From positions 3,410,001 through 3,474,000 of the forward strand of contig NZ_JACBZJ010000001.1 of assembly GCF_013409305.1 (NCBI RefSeq): a stretch of DNA of 64,000 nucleotides, given 5' to 3'. Each line of letters starts with the position of its first letter. Positions within the stretch are counted from its first letter, which is position 1. The position numbers were made by a program, and so were the translations under genes. The notes under the pieces were generated by a model, which was given only the letters and a program-made list of their open reading frames with translations, searched no databases and was not told where the DNA came from. Positions 45,298 through 53,389 of this stretch are shown here, in pieces. This DNA comes from Cellulomonas soli (GTDB lineage: Bacteria > Actinomycetota > Actinomycetes > Actinomycetales > Cellulomonadaceae).

Positions 45298-45639
45298 ATG
45301 GGTCTGTTCTCCCGCAGGCGGCGTCCGGCCGCCACCGACGCGCCGACCGACAAGGCGGCGCGTGAGGCCACGCTCGCCCACCTTCGCGACTTCGTCGACA
45401 CCCGTGTCGGCGTCGAGGCCTACGTCGAGCCGCGCACGAACGTCACGGCGACGACCGTCATGCTCGTGGCGACCGACGGGGAGTGGACCCGCCGACGGGT
45501 GCCCGACGAGAAGGCCGCGCACGAGATCGCCCGTGGCATGGGGATCCCCGTCTACGACGTGCAACGCACCGGCTACCCGCCGCGCGTGCGCGCCTGGAAC
45601 TCCCGGCAGCGCCGAGGCGCGGAGCCCGACGTCGTCTGA
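45298..45639 (+). CDS. conserved hypothetical protein, 113 aa
   Basis: A small basic protein beginning MGLFSRRRRPAATDAP, followed by REATLAHLRDFVDTRVGVEA, TTVMLVATDGEWTRRRVPD and a tail with GIPVYDVQRTGYPPRVRAW. It looks like a short alpha/beta domain without membrane segment. I do not recognise a family with a function; similar small proteins lie between lpdA and pepA in other actinobacteria as far as I recall. TAGGCT (45286-45291) is 6 nt before the ATG. Confidence 0.82.
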   Translation: MGLFSRRRRPAATDAPTDKAAREATLAHLRDFVDTRVGVEAYVEPRTNVTATTVMLVATDGEWTRRRVPDEKAAHEIARGMGIPVYDVQRTGYPPRVRAWNSRQRRGAEPDVV

Positions 45640-45671
45640 CGCCGGGCCCCGCGTGCTCAGGTCGTGCGCGC

Positions 45672-47156
45672 TCAGCGCGCCGCGCGGGCCTCGATCAGCC
45701 CGAGCAACGTGCGCACGCCGACGCCGGTGCCACCGGCCGGGGTGTACCCGTGCGGCGCCTTCTCGTTGAAGGACGGGCCGGCGATGTCCAGGTGCGCCCA
45801 CGGCGTCGTGCCGACGAACTCCTGCAGGAACACGCCCGCCGTCAGCATGCCGCCGAACCGGTCGCCGATGTTGGCCAGGTCGGCGACCTTCGACTTCAGA
45901 CCCGCGCGCAGCTCGCCGGGCAGCGGCATCGGCCAGAACTGCTCCCCGCTCGTCTCGGCGGCCGCCACGACCTCGGCACGCACGTCGTCCGAGCCCATCA
46001 CGGCCGAGACGCGGTAGCCGAGCGCGACCATCTGCGCACCGGTCAGCGTCGCGATGTCGAGGACCACGTCGGGCTTCTCCTCGGTCGCGGCCACGAGCCC
46101 GTCGGCCATCACGAGCCGGCCCTCGGCGTCGGTGTTGAGGACCTCGACGGTCTTCCCGCCGCGGATCGTCACCACGTCCGAGGGACGCTGGGCGCTGCCC
46201 GACGGCATGTTCTCGGCCAGGCACAGCCACCCGGTCACCGCGACGGGCAGACCGAGCCGCGCGGCGGCGACCACGGTGTGGAGCACGGCGGCCGCGCCGG
46301 CCATGTCGGACTTCATGGCCTCCATGCCGGCCGCCGGCTTGATGGAGATGCCGCCGGAGTCGAAGGTGATGCCCTTGCCCACCAGGGCGACCTTCGCGCG
46401 CGGGCGCGTCGGGGTGTAGGCGACCTTGACCAGGCGGGGCGGGCGCACCGAGCCCTGCCCGACGCCGACGATGCCGCCGTACCCGCCGGCCACGAGTGCC
46501 TTCTCGTCGAGCACGGTGACCTTGAGCCCGCGGACCCCGGCGTCCTTGACGACGGTGCGGGCGATGTCGGCGAACGCCGCCGGGTACAGGTCGTTCGGCG
46601 CCGTGTTGACCAGGTCCCTCGTGGCGTGCACGGCGGCCACGACGACCTCGGCCCGCGCGACGGCAGCCGTCGCGGCCTTGTCCTTGGCCAGGGCGGTGAC
46701 GACCGTCAGCGCCGCGACGGGGGCGGACGTCGCGGCGTCCGCCTCGCGGTACCGGGTGTAGGCGTACGCGCCGAGCAGTGCGCCTTCAGCGACGGCGGTC
46801 ACCTGCTCGAGGTCGTCGGCAGGCAGCGCGAGGGCGACCGAGGCAGTCCCGCCCAGCTCGCGCGTGGCAGCACCGGCGGCGCGGCGCAGGGTCTCGGCCG
46901 ACGGTGCCGTGTGCGGGCCGACGCCCGTGAGCACGAGGACGCGGGCGGACAGGCCCGCGGCGGGGATGCGTCGGACCTCGTCGACCGCGCCGGTCACGGC
47001 GAGCGTGCGCGCGTCCCGGGTCAGGTCGGCGCACAGCGCCGCGGGTAGCCAGTCGGCACCGAGGACGACGGGGGCACCGTCCTGCTGGGCGACGGCCACG
47101 ACGAGGGCGTCGGTGGTCAGGCGGGTGGGGTTCTGCGAGGTCAGCGTCACGGTCAC
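45672..47156 (-). CDS. pepA: leucyl aminopeptidase (M17)
   Basis: A 494-residue cytosolic metallo-aminopeptidase. The C-terminal M17 catalytic domain has VGKGITFDSGGISIKP (metal Lys and Asp), MKSDMAGAAAVL and the signature NTDAEGRLVMADGL. The N-terminal macro-like domain occupies about residues 1-165. GTG 47156 has TAGGAT (minus strand, 47163-47168) 6 nt upstream, back to back with the promoter of the next gene. It lies beside lpdA-sucB as in other actinobacteria. It probably recycles peptides; PepA can also bind DNA in some bacteria. Confidence 0.95.
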   Translation of the reverse strand: MTVTLTSQNPTRLTTDALVVAVAQQDGAPVVLGADWLPAALCADLTRDARTLAVTGAVDEVRRIPAAGLSARVLVLTGVGPHTAPSAETLRRAAGAATRELGGTASVALALPADDLEQVTAVAEGALLGAYAYTRYREADAATSAPVAALTVVTALAKDKAATAAVARAEVVVAAVHATRDLVNTAPNDLYPAAFADIARTVVKDAGVRGLKVTVLDEKALVAGGYGGIVGVGQGSVRPPRLVKVAYTPTRPRAKVALVGKGITFDSGGISIKPAAGMEAMKSDMAGAAAVLHTVVAAARLGLPVAVTGWLCLAENMPSGSAQRPSDVVTIRGGKTVEVLNTDAEGRLVMADGLVAATEEKPDVVLDIATLTGAQMVALGYRVSAVMGSDDVRAEVVAAAETSGEQFWPMPLPGELRAGLKSKVADLANIGDRFGGMLTAGVFLQEFVGTTPWAHLDIAGPSFNEKAPHGYTPAGGTGVGVRTLLGLIEARAAR

Positions 47157-47190
47157 GGCTCGATCCTAGGCGCGGGTAGCCTGGGCGACC
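47157..47190. promoter_or_regulatory. overlapping divergent leaderless promoters pepA / 47191
   Basis: Only 34 bp separate the start codons. The minus-strand -10 TAGGAT covers 47163-47168 and the plus-strand -10 TAGCCT covers 47177-47182, 8 bp apart. Each promoter's upstream element must lie inside the other's transcribed region. Confidence 0.65.
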
Positions 47191-47550
47191 GTGACCGTGC
47201 CTCTCGCGCTGCTCGTCGTGGCGGCAGGCCTGGCCCTGGCCGCCTGGGCCCTGCGGTTCGTCGTCCGCGACCGTGCGGTCGTGCTGCGTCAGCTGTGGGG
47301 CGGTGCCGTCGTCGTCGGCCTGCTGCTGGTGCAGGCCGTCGTGCTCCTCGTGCGGACCGTCCAGGGGTTCGGCCCGGTCGCGGCCGGCGAGCTGTGGGGC
47401 TACGTGCTGACCCAGCTGCTCCTGCTGCCGGTCGCCGCCGCGTGGGCCTTCGCCGAACGCACCCGCTGGAGCTCGGTGGTCCTGGCGGTCGCCGCGGTGA
47501 CGGTCGCCTTCCTGGAGTACCGGCTGCTGCAGATCTGGGGGACCGTGTGA
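47191..47550 (+). CDS. small polytopic membrane protein, 119 aa
   Basis: A hydrophobic protein with four predicted transmembrane segments (about residues 3-22, 33-55, 66-88 and 95-112) and short charged loops (RFVVRDRAVVLRQ, AERTRW). I do not recognise a named family. TAGCCT (47177-47182) lies 8 nt before GTG 47191. Its stop overlaps the GTG of the next membrane protein by 4 nt, so the two are translationally coupled and may act together. Confidence 0.8.
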   Translation: MTVPLALLVVAAGLALAAWALRFVVRDRAVVLRQLWGGAVVVGLLLVQAVVLLVRTVQGFGPVAAGELWGYVLTQLLLLPVAAAWAFAERTRWSSVVLAVAAVTVAFLEYRLLQIWGTV

Positions 47551-48017
47551 GCACCGAGGCCCCTCGACCCGCCGACGGTGCGAGCGACCTGCCCACGGCC
47601 GCGGGCACGCATCGCAGCACCGGGACCGGACCCGGGCGGGCGCTCGTCGCCGTCTACGGCGTGTTCGCGCTCGCGGCCTGCGCGCGCGCCGGCTATCAGG
47701 TGGCCACCAAGTTCGACGACGCCCCGGTCGCCTACCTGCTCTCGGCGTTCGCCGGGCTCGTGTACGTGCTGGCGACGTTCGCGCTGGCGACCGACCGGCG
47801 CCGGCTGGCGTGGGCGGCCGTCGGCACCGAGCTCGTGGGAGTGCTGGCGGTCGGCGCGCTGTCCCTGCTGGACGCGGGCGACTTCCCGGACGAGACGGTC
47901 TGGTCGGCCTTCGGTCAGGGCTACGGCTACGTGCCGCTCGTGCTGCCGTTCCTCGGCGTCTGGTGGCTGTGGCGCACAGGACGGACGGCCGACGGGTCGC
48001 CTGCGCCCAACCGCTAG
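47547..48017 (+). CDS. membrane protein, 156 aa
   Basis: A protein with a disordered polar N-terminus (about 30 residues) and four transmembrane segments (about 33-52, 64-82, 90-108 and 125-145). It contains YQVATKFDDAPVAYLLSAFA and a DETVWSAFGQGYGYVPLVLP loop conserved in actinobacterial relatives as I recall them. No function is known. The GTG overlaps the upstream stop (GTGA). pyrD follows after 9 nt but with its own -10. Confidence 0.82.
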   Translation: MSTEAPRPADGASDLPTAAGTHRSTGTGPGRALVAVYGVFALAACARAGYQVATKFDDAPVAYLLSAFAGLVYVLATFALATDRRRLAWAAVGTELVGVLAVGALSLLDAGDFPDETVWSAFGQGYGYVPLVLPFLGVWWLWRTGRTADGSPAPNR

Positions 48018-48026
48018 TTTGGGGCC

Positions 48027-49082
48027 GTGTACCGGCTCCTGTTCGACCTCGTCCTGCGCCGTCTGCCTCCCGAGAAGGCGCACGAGCTCGCCTTCGACCT
48101 GATCCGTGCGGTCGCTGCCGTGCCCGGGCTGCGTGCACTCGTGCACCTGTTCTTCCCGACGCCGGCGGCCGGTGCCGTCGAGCTGTGGGGTCGTCGGTTC
48201 CCTTCCCGGTTGGGCGTGGCGGCGGGGTTCGACAAGGACGCCCGGTGCGTGACCGGACTGACGATGCTCGGCTTCGGCTACGTCGAGATCGGCACGATCA
48301 CGGCGCACGGGCAGCCCGGCAACGAGGCGCCGCGGATGTGGCGGATGGTCGAGCAGCGTGCTCTGCGCAACCGGATGGGGTTCAACAACGCCGGGTCGGC
48401 CGTCGCGGCGGAACGCCTGCAGCGTCTGCGGGCCACCCGTGCAGGGCGTGCGGCGGTCGTCGGGGTGAACATCGGCAAGACGAAGGTGACCGCTCCGGAG
48501 GACGCCCCCGCCGACTACGCGACCAGCGCCGGGCGGCTCGCACCGTACGCCGACTACCTGGTCGTGAACGTGTCCTCCCCGAACACGCCGGGCCTGCGCG
48601 ACCTGCAGGCGGTCTCGAGCCTGCGCCCGATCCTCGAGGCCACCCGGGCGGCGGCCGACGAGGCCACCGACCGCGCCGGGCGACCGCGGGTCCCGCTCCT
48701 GGTCAAGATCGCCCCGGACCTGTCGGACGAGGACGTGGACGCGGTCGCCGACCTGGCCCTGGAGCTCGGGCTCGAGGGTGTGGTCGCTGTCAACACGACC
48801 ATCGCGCACGACCTGGGACCGGGCGGTGTGTCGGGCCCGCCGCTGCTGTCCCGTGGCCTCGATGTGGTCGCCCGGCTGCGCGGCCGGCTCGGGCCGGAGC
48901 CGGTGATCATCGGCGTCGGCGGCATCACGACGCCTTCCGACGCGCGCGAGTACCTGGCCGTCGGTGCGACGCTGGTGCAGGGGTACACCGCGTTCATCTA
49001 CCAGGGGCCGTTCTGGGCCTCGCGGATCGCGCGCGGCCTCGCGTCCGACGCCGGTCGGACGTCCGCGACGGGGGTGGCGTGA
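48027..49082 (+). CDS. pyrD: quinone-dependent dihydroorotate dehydrogenase (class 2)
   Basis: FMN enzyme of de novo pyrimidine synthesis, oxidising dihydroorotate and passing electrons to menaquinone at the membrane. The 351 residues fit class 2. The N-terminal amphipathic part is LLFDLVLRRLPPEKAHE; the barrel has AAGFDKDARCVTGL, EIGTITAHGQPGN, RNRMGFNNAGS, the catalytic-Ser region VVNVSSPNTPGLRDLQ and VPLLVKIAPDL. TAGTTT (48015-48020) is 6 nt before GTG 48027, indicating a leaderless mRNA. Its stop overlaps the next ATG (TGATG). Confidence 0.97.
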   Translation: MYRLLFDLVLRRLPPEKAHELAFDLIRAVAAVPGLRALVHLFFPTPAAGAVELWGRRFPSRLGVAAGFDKDARCVTGLTMLGFGYVEIGTITAHGQPGNEAPRMWRMVEQRALRNRMGFNNAGSAVAAERLQRLRATRAGRAAVVGVNIGKTKVTAPEDAPADYATSAGRLAPYADYLVVNVSSPNTPGLRDLQAVSSLRPILEATRAAADEATDRAGRPRVPLLVKIAPDLSDEDVDAVADLALELGLEGVVAVNTTIAHDLGPGGVSGPPLLSRGLDVVARLRGRLGPEPVIIGVGGITTPSDAREYLAVGATLVQGYTAFIYQGPFWASRIARGLASDAGRTSATGVA

Positions 49083-49294
49083 TGGTCCTGCGACCGCAGT
49101 GGGAGTGGCGTCTGGAGGACGGGTCCGGGCGGGTGCTCGGTCGGCCGGTCAGCCCGGTGTTCACCACGCAGTTCGACGCGGAGCAGTGGCTCGGCGAGCA
49201 GTGGCGCACGCTCGCCGGCCAGGGCGTCCAGCTGGCGCGACTCGTGCACGAGGGCGTCCAGGCCGCACCGACCGTGCCCATCCCCGGCATCTGA
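49082..49294 (+). CDS. small protein coupled to pyrD, 70 aa
   Basis: A tryptophan-rich 70-residue protein beginning MVLRPQWEWRLEDGSG, with SPVFTTQFDAEQWLGEQW in the middle. The ATG shares its A with the pyrD stop, so translation is coupled. There is no membrane segment. The middle part loosely resembles the SPOR-like pattern of the 60-aa protein at 19783. I do not recognise a family with a function. Confidence 0.75.
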   Translation: MVLRPQWEWRLEDGSGRVLGRPVSPVFTTQFDAEQWLGEQWRTLAGQGVQLARLVHEGVQAAPTVPIPGI

Positions 49295-49331
49295 GCCGCA
49301 GCGTGCGCCGTCCGTGCGAGGACGGGACGCG

Positions 49332-50795
49332 TCAGACGTAGGCGGGTGTGCCCTCGTAGCCGCCGCGGGCAGGGGCCGTGCCGCCGAGACCCGCCCATGC
49401 GGCGCTCAGCCCGTCGACGCCCCGGCGCAGCGCATCGGGCGTCTCGCTGAACGGGATCCGCAGGTACCGCTCGAGGCTGGTGTCGACGCCGAACGCCGGT
49501 CCGGGAGCCAGGCGCACGCCGTGGTGACCCGCGAGCGCCGCCAGCGCCGAGGAGACGGGCAGGCCGAGGTCGACCCACAGCGCGAGCCCTCCGGGCGGCG
49601 CCGACGTGCGCCAGTCGGGCAACCGGTCCGCCAGCAGGTCCACGAGGAGGTCACGCCGTTCGCGCAGCTCGGCGCGCCGTCGCTCCAGGAGCGGCTCCCG
49701 GTGCGTCAGCAGATGGGCGGTCACGAGCTGCTCGAGCAGCGCGGTGCCCACGTCGACGTGCCGACGGCGGGCCGCCAGCCGGGCGACGACGTCGGGATGC
49801 GCGCGGACCCAGCCGATGCGCAGGCCACCCCAGAAGGACTTCGACGCCGAGCCGATCGCGACCACGAAACCCGCCGCCTCGCCGTCGCCGGGGAAGGACG
49901 AGGGTGCGGGCCCGTCGAGCGTGAGCTCGGTGAGGGCCTCGTCGCCGACGACGACGGTCCGGTGCCGCCGTGCGGCCGCACGGACCCGGGCGCGGTCCTC
50001 CGACGACAGGCTCGTGCCCGTCGGGTTGCGGTGGTCGGGTATGAGGTACGCGAGCCGGGGCGCGACCTGTCGGAGCGTGGACTCGAACAGGTCGACGTCC
50101 AGGCCGTCGGGCCCGGCGGGCACCGGCACTGGTCGGGCGCCGGCGGCGCGGACCGCGTCGATGGCGTGCGGGTAGGTGGGCTGCTCCACGACGACGCGGT
50201 CGCCTGGTCCGGCGTACGACTCGACGAGCAGGTGGATGGCCTGCTGGGCACCGTGCGTGACGAGGACCTGGTCCGGGCCCGTGGGCGTGCCGCGTGCGGT
50301 GTACCAGTCGGCGATCGCCTGGCGCAGCACCGGCAGGCCGACGGGGGAGTAGCCGTTGCCGCTCAGGTGGGCGGGGAGCATGTCGAGCGCGGCGAGGTAG
50401 GCGCCGTGCAGCTCGGGTGGTGCGGAGGGTGCGGCGGCCGAGAGGTCGACCAGGTCGGCCGGTCCGGTGAGCACCGTGTGCGTGGTGATCTTGTCGACCG
50501 CACCGGGTGGCAGGGTGGTGACGGTGCCCGAACCGCGTCGGCTGATCAGGAACCCCTCCTCGCGCAGCACGTCGTAGGCCGCCGTGGTGGTCGTCCGGGA
50601 CAGGCCGAGGGTCGCGGCGAGCTCGCGTTCGCTGGGCAGCCTGCTGCTCAGCGGGACGGCCCCGGACTGCACGGCGGCGCGCAGACCGTCGGCGAGCGCG
50701 GTGTACGTGGCACCGGTGCGCTGCCAGGAGCCGAGCACCTGGTGGAGGCGGTGGCTGCCCATGCGGCGGTCGGTGGGGACGTCGTTCGGCGTCAT
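49332..50795 (-). CDS. MocR-type regulator (GntR HTH + aminotransferase domain)
   Basis: A 487-residue PLP-dependent regulator. A GntR winged helix (about residues 25-95) carries LSSRLPSERELAATLGLSR; the aminotransferase class I fold follows with the PLP lysine in IGSASKSFWGGLRIGW. MocR proteins sense vitamin B6 or amino-acid derivatives. ATG 50795 is preferred: a GAGAGT hexamer (minus strand, 50803-50808) lies 7 nt upstream; ATG 50762 is an alternative. It is divergent from a YczE-type membrane gene, a pairing seen in several Gram-positive bacteria. Confidence 0.9.
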   Translation of the reverse strand: MTPNDVPTDRRMGSHRLHQVLGSWQRTGATYTALADGLRAAVQSGAVPLSSRLPSERELAATLGLSRTTTTAAYDVLREEGFLISRRGSGTVTTLPPGAVDKITTHTVLTGPADLVDLSAAAPSAPPELHGAYLAALDMLPAHLSGNGYSPVGLPVLRQAIADWYTARGTPTGPDQVLVTHGAQQAIHLLVESYAGPGDRVVVEQPTYPHAIDAVRAAGARPVPVPAGPDGLDVDLFESTLRQVAPRLAYLIPDHRNPTGTSLSSEDRARVRAAARRHRTVVVGDEALTELTLDGPAPSSFPGDGEAAGFVVAIGSASKSFWGGLRIGWVRAHPDVVARLAARRRHVDVGTALLEQLVTAHLLTHREPLLERRRAELRERRDLLVDLLADRLPDWRTSAPPGGLALWVDLGLPVSSALAALAGHHGVRLAPGPAFGVDTSLERYLRIPFSETPDALRRGVDGLSAAWAGLGGTAPARGGYEGTPAYV

Positions 50796-50816
50796 GCGGG
50801 CCACTCTCGCGCAAGT

Positions 50817-50843
50817 GGCCATGGATTCCAAGGCCATCGTTGG
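50817..50843. promoter_or_regulatory. candidate MocR operator with direct and inverted repeats
   Basis: GGCCAT occurs at 50817-50822 and 50832-50837, 15 bp apart. The second copy lies inside CCAAGGCCATCGTTGG (50828-50843), whose ends CCAA/TTGG form an inverted repeat. MocR regulators commonly bind direct repeats in such divergent gaps. The site lies between the two candidate -10 elements. Confidence 0.45.
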
Positions 50844-50857
50844 TCAGGATGCTCGGT

Positions 50858-51631
50858 GTGAGCCCATCGACACCGCCCACCGCGGCCACCGCCCGCACCG
50901 GACCGACGACGCCCGACCTGCCTGCCGCCCCCGACCGGGCGCCGGTCCGACGTGGTGCCCAGCTGCTCGTCGGGCTCGTGCTCTTCTCCCTGTCCATCGC
51001 GATGCTCGTGCACGCCGGGCTGGGCAGCATGCCCTGGGACGTGCTCTCCCAGGGGATCTCGCGGCGCACCGGCTACTCGTTCGGGACGGTGACGCTCGTC
51101 CTGAGCGCGCTCGTCCTGGCCGGCTGGATCCCCCTGCGCCAGCGCCCGGGCATCGGCACGATCGCCAACGTCCTGGTCATCGGGGTGCTCGTCGACCCCG
51201 CGCTGGCTCTGCTCGACCGGCTGCCGGACCCGCTGCCGCTGGTCGCCCGGATCGCCCTGGTCGTCGCAGGGATCGCGCTGAACGCGGTGGCGACCGGCCT
51301 GTACATCGGGGCCCGGCTCGGGCCCGGCCCGCGCGACGGGCTGATGACCGGCCTGGTCGCACGCACGGGCCGCTCGGTGCGACTGGTGCGCACGTCGATC
51401 GAGGTGGTGGTCGTCGCGGCGGGTTGGCTCCTCGGGGGCACCGTCGGCCTGGGCACCCTGGCCTTCGCGGTGGCGATCGGACCGCTCGTGCACCTGCTCC
51501 TGCCGCTGCTCAGCGTGCGGACCTCGCCCGTGGCCCCGGCCGCGGCTGACGACCGGCAGGGTGCGGTGCACGACGGGCAGGGTGCGGTGCACGACGGGCA
51601 GGGTGCGGTGGAGGTCGCCGAACGGCGCTGA
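50858..51631 (+). CDS. YczE/YitT-like membrane protein with C-terminal heptad repeat
   Basis: A 257-residue protein with about five transmembrane segments, matching the YczE group: QLLVGLVLFSLSIAMLVHAG, GSMPWDVLSQGISRRTG, GLYIGARLGPGPRDGLMTGL and RLVRTSIEVVVV. The ending carries three copies of D(R/G)QGAVH. GTG 50858 is chosen because CAGGAT (50846-50851) lies 6 nt upstream; in-frame ATG 50849 would place the start inside that hexamer. It is divergent from the MocR regulator, which probably controls it. The transported compound is unknown. Confidence 0.86.
   Translation: MSPSTPPTAATARTGPTTPDLPAAPDRAPVRRGAQLLVGLVLFSLSIAMLVHAGLGSMPWDVLSQGISRRTGYSFGTVTLVLSALVLAGWIPLRQRPGIGTIANVLVIGVLVDPALALLDRLPDPLPLVARIALVVAGIALNAVATGLYIGARLGPGPRDGLMTGLVARTGRSVRLVRTSIEVVVVAAGWLLGGTVGLGTLAFAVAIGPLVHLLLPLLSVRTSPVAPAAADDRQGAVHDGQGAVHDGQGAVEVAERR
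51551..51613 (+). repeat. three 21-bp tandem repeats inside the YczE-like gene
   Basis: Units at 51551-51571, 51572-51592 and 51593-51613 are nearly identical. They are in frame and encode D(R/G)QGAV(H/E) three times at the cytoplasmic C-terminus. Near-identity at third codon positions indicates recent expansion. Confidence 0.9.
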
Positions 51632-51638
51632 GACACCA

Positions 51639-51678
51639 GGAGCCGGTGCCGACCTCACGAGGGGTCGGCACCGGCTCC
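51639..51678. terminator. bidirectional terminator, 16-bp stem
   Basis: GGAGCCGGTGCCGACC (51639-51654) pairs perfectly with GGTCGGCACCGGCTCC (51663-51678) around an 8-nt loop. It lies between the convergent stops of the YczE-like gene and the aldo/keto reductase. Confidence 0.87.
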
Positions 51679-51712
51679 GGTGCGTGCAGGACGAGTGCCC
51701 GGGGTCCGGGTC

Positions 51713-52723
51713 TCAGCGGGGTCCAGGTGCCGTGCGAGCCGTCTCGCCCGGGTCGGACACGACCGAGTCGCCGAGCGTGGCGTCGATGCGGGCCAGGAGC
51801 TCGGCGGGGATGACCACGCCGGACGCCTTGACGTTCTCGGCGACCTGCTCCGGACGTGACGCCCCGATGATGGCCGCCGACACGTTCGGGTTCTGCAGCA
51901 CCCAGGCGACGGCCAGCTGCGCCATCGTCAGACCGAGCTCGTCGGCGATCGGGCGCAGCTCCTGGACCCGACGCAGCGTCTCCTCCTGCTCCAGGAAGCG
52001 GCCGATCATCCGTGCGCCGCCCTTCGTGTCGGTGCCGCGCGACCCCTCGGGGGCCGGCTGCCCGGGCAGGTACTTGCCCGTCAGGACGCCCTGGGCGACC
52101 GGGGACCACACGACCTGCGAGATGCCGAGCGCGGCGGACGTGGGGACGACCTCGCCCTCGATGACGCGCCACAGGGCCGAGTACTGCGGCTGGTTCGAGA
52201 CGAGCTGGAAGCCGAGCTGCCCGGCGAGCGCGTGCCCGGCCCGGATCTGGTCGGCCGTCCACTCGCTCACGCCGATGTACAGCGCCTTGCCGGCGCGCAC
52301 GACGTCGGCGAACGCCTGCATCGTCTCCTCGAGAGGGGTCGACAGGTCGTACCGGTGGGCCTGGTAGACGTCGACGTAGTCGGTCTGCAGCCGGCGCAGC
52401 GAGCCCTCGATCGACTCCATGATGTGCTTGCGGGACAGCCCCGAGTCGTTGGCTCCGCCCGGACCCGTCGGCCAGTACACCTTGGTGAGGATCTCGAGCG
52501 AGGCGCGACGCTCGCCCTTGAGCGCCTCGCCCAGGACCGTCTCGGCCTTGGTGTTGGCGTAGACGTCCGCGGTGTCGAAGGTGGTGATGCCCGCGTCGAG
52601 CGCGGCGCGCACGCACGCGGTCGCCGTCTCGTTCTCGACCTGCGAGCCGTGCGTGAGCCAGTTGCCGTAGATGATCTCGGTGATCTTCAGGCCGGAACGG
52701 CCCAGGTGTCGGTAGTTGACCAT
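51713..52723 (-). CDS. aldo/keto reductase (Kv-beta/YghZ-like)
   Basis: A 336-residue NADPH-dependent reductase with a TIM barrel. The catalytic tetrad is visible: Asp and Tyr in FDTADVYANTKAE, Lys in LTKVYW and His in VYQAHRYD. NADPH-binding residues appear in IIGASRPEQVAEN. The substrate is unknown. ATG 52723 is preferred over the in-frame GTG at 52732 because TAGGGT (minus strand, 52731-52736) lies 7 nt upstream of the ATG and would overlap the GTG. It faces a shared terminator with the YczE-like gene. Confidence 0.93.
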   Translation of the reverse strand: MVNYRHLGRSGLKITEIIYGNWLTHGSQVENETATACVRAALDAGITTFDTADVYANTKAETVLGEALKGERRASLEILTKVYWPTGPGGANDSGLSRKHIMESIEGSLRRLQTDYVDVYQAHRYDLSTPLEETMQAFADVVRAGKALYIGVSEWTADQIRAGHALAGQLGFQLVSNQPQYSALWRVIEGEVVPTSAALGISQVVWSPVAQGVLTGKYLPGQPAPEGSRGTDTKGGARMIGRFLEQEETLRRVQELRPIADELGLTMAQLAVAWVLQNPNVSAAIIGASRPEQVAENVKASGVVIPAELLARIDATLGDSVVSDPGETARTAPGPR

Positions 52724-52745
52724 GGCAACCACCCTACGTCCGCGG

Positions 52746-53357
52746 TCAGACGGGGTACTGGCCGTGCTTGACGAGCGGCTTGGGCAGCCGCGCCCGACGG
52801 ATCTGGAACGCGCGGGTCACCGCGTACATCGTCAGGCCTCGCTGCGTGGCCGCGGTGCCGAACTTCGCCACCAGGCGCTTCTTGAGACCGCGCCACATGA
52901 GCCAGCCGTCCAGGACCGTCGCCGTGATGTACACGTACAGCACGATCAGGGCGGCGAAGGCCAGCACCGGTGAGGACTTCGCCACGAAGAACTGCAGCAG
53001 CAGGAAGACGAACGCGACGGGCAGGAACAGCTCACCGAGGTTGCGGCGCGCGTCGACGTGGTCGCGCACGTACCGGCGGACAGGACCGCGGTCCTTGACG
53101 GGCATGTAGCGCTCGTCGCCGGTCTGCATGGCCTGGTACTCGCGGTCGCGCTGCTCACGGGCCTTCGCCCGCTCGACCTTGGCCGCGGCCTTGCGGTCGT
53201 CCGGCACGAGGGGACGCCGGTTGGCGGCCTCGGCCTCCTTGCGCTTGGGCGTCGGACGGCCCTTGCCGGGATCGTCGACGGCGTGGCGCAGCTCCTTCGC
53301 GGGCTCCGCGCTGGGCGGGGGAGTCAGCGGCTGAGGGTCCTTGTCGCGTCCGAACAC
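52746..53357 (-). CDS. DUF3043 membrane protein
   Basis: A 203-residue protein with a highly charged N-terminal half (Lys, Arg, Glu) and two transmembrane segments near residues 115-165. The DUF3043 signature MQTGDERYMPVKDRGPVRRY and VRDHVDARRNLGE is clear. Function is unknown; the gene is nearly universal in actinobacteria and usually sits divergent to an M20 dipeptidase, as here. TACCCT (minus strand, 53364-53369) is 6 nt before GTG 53357. Confidence 0.92.
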   Translation of the reverse strand: MFGRDKDPQPLTPPPSAEPAKELRHAVDDPGKGRPTPKRKEAEAANRRPLVPDDRKAAAKVERAKAREQRDREYQAMQTGDERYMPVKDRGPVRRYVRDHVDARRNLGELFLPVAFVFLLLQFFVAKSSPVLAFAALIVLYVYITATVLDGWLMWRGLKKRLVAKFGTAATQRGLTMYAVTRAFQIRRARLPKPLVKHGQYPV

Positions 53358-53389
53358 CCCGCAAGGGTAGTCGAGTAGCGTGCAGGGCT
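53358..53389. promoter_or_regulatory. overlapping divergent leaderless promoters DUF3043 / dipeptidase
   Basis: Start codons are separated by 32 bp. The minus-strand -10 TACCCT covers 53364-53369 and the plus-strand -10 TAGCGT covers 53376-53381, only 6 bp apart, so RNA polymerase cannot occupy both at once. Confidence 0.65.

Noticed and set aside
41751..45365. A 1,200-codon open frame on the plus strand across sucB and lpdA.
   Set aside because: It is antisense to two well-identified genes, and its repetitive Gly/Arg/His content reflects their Ala/Pro linkers read backwards.
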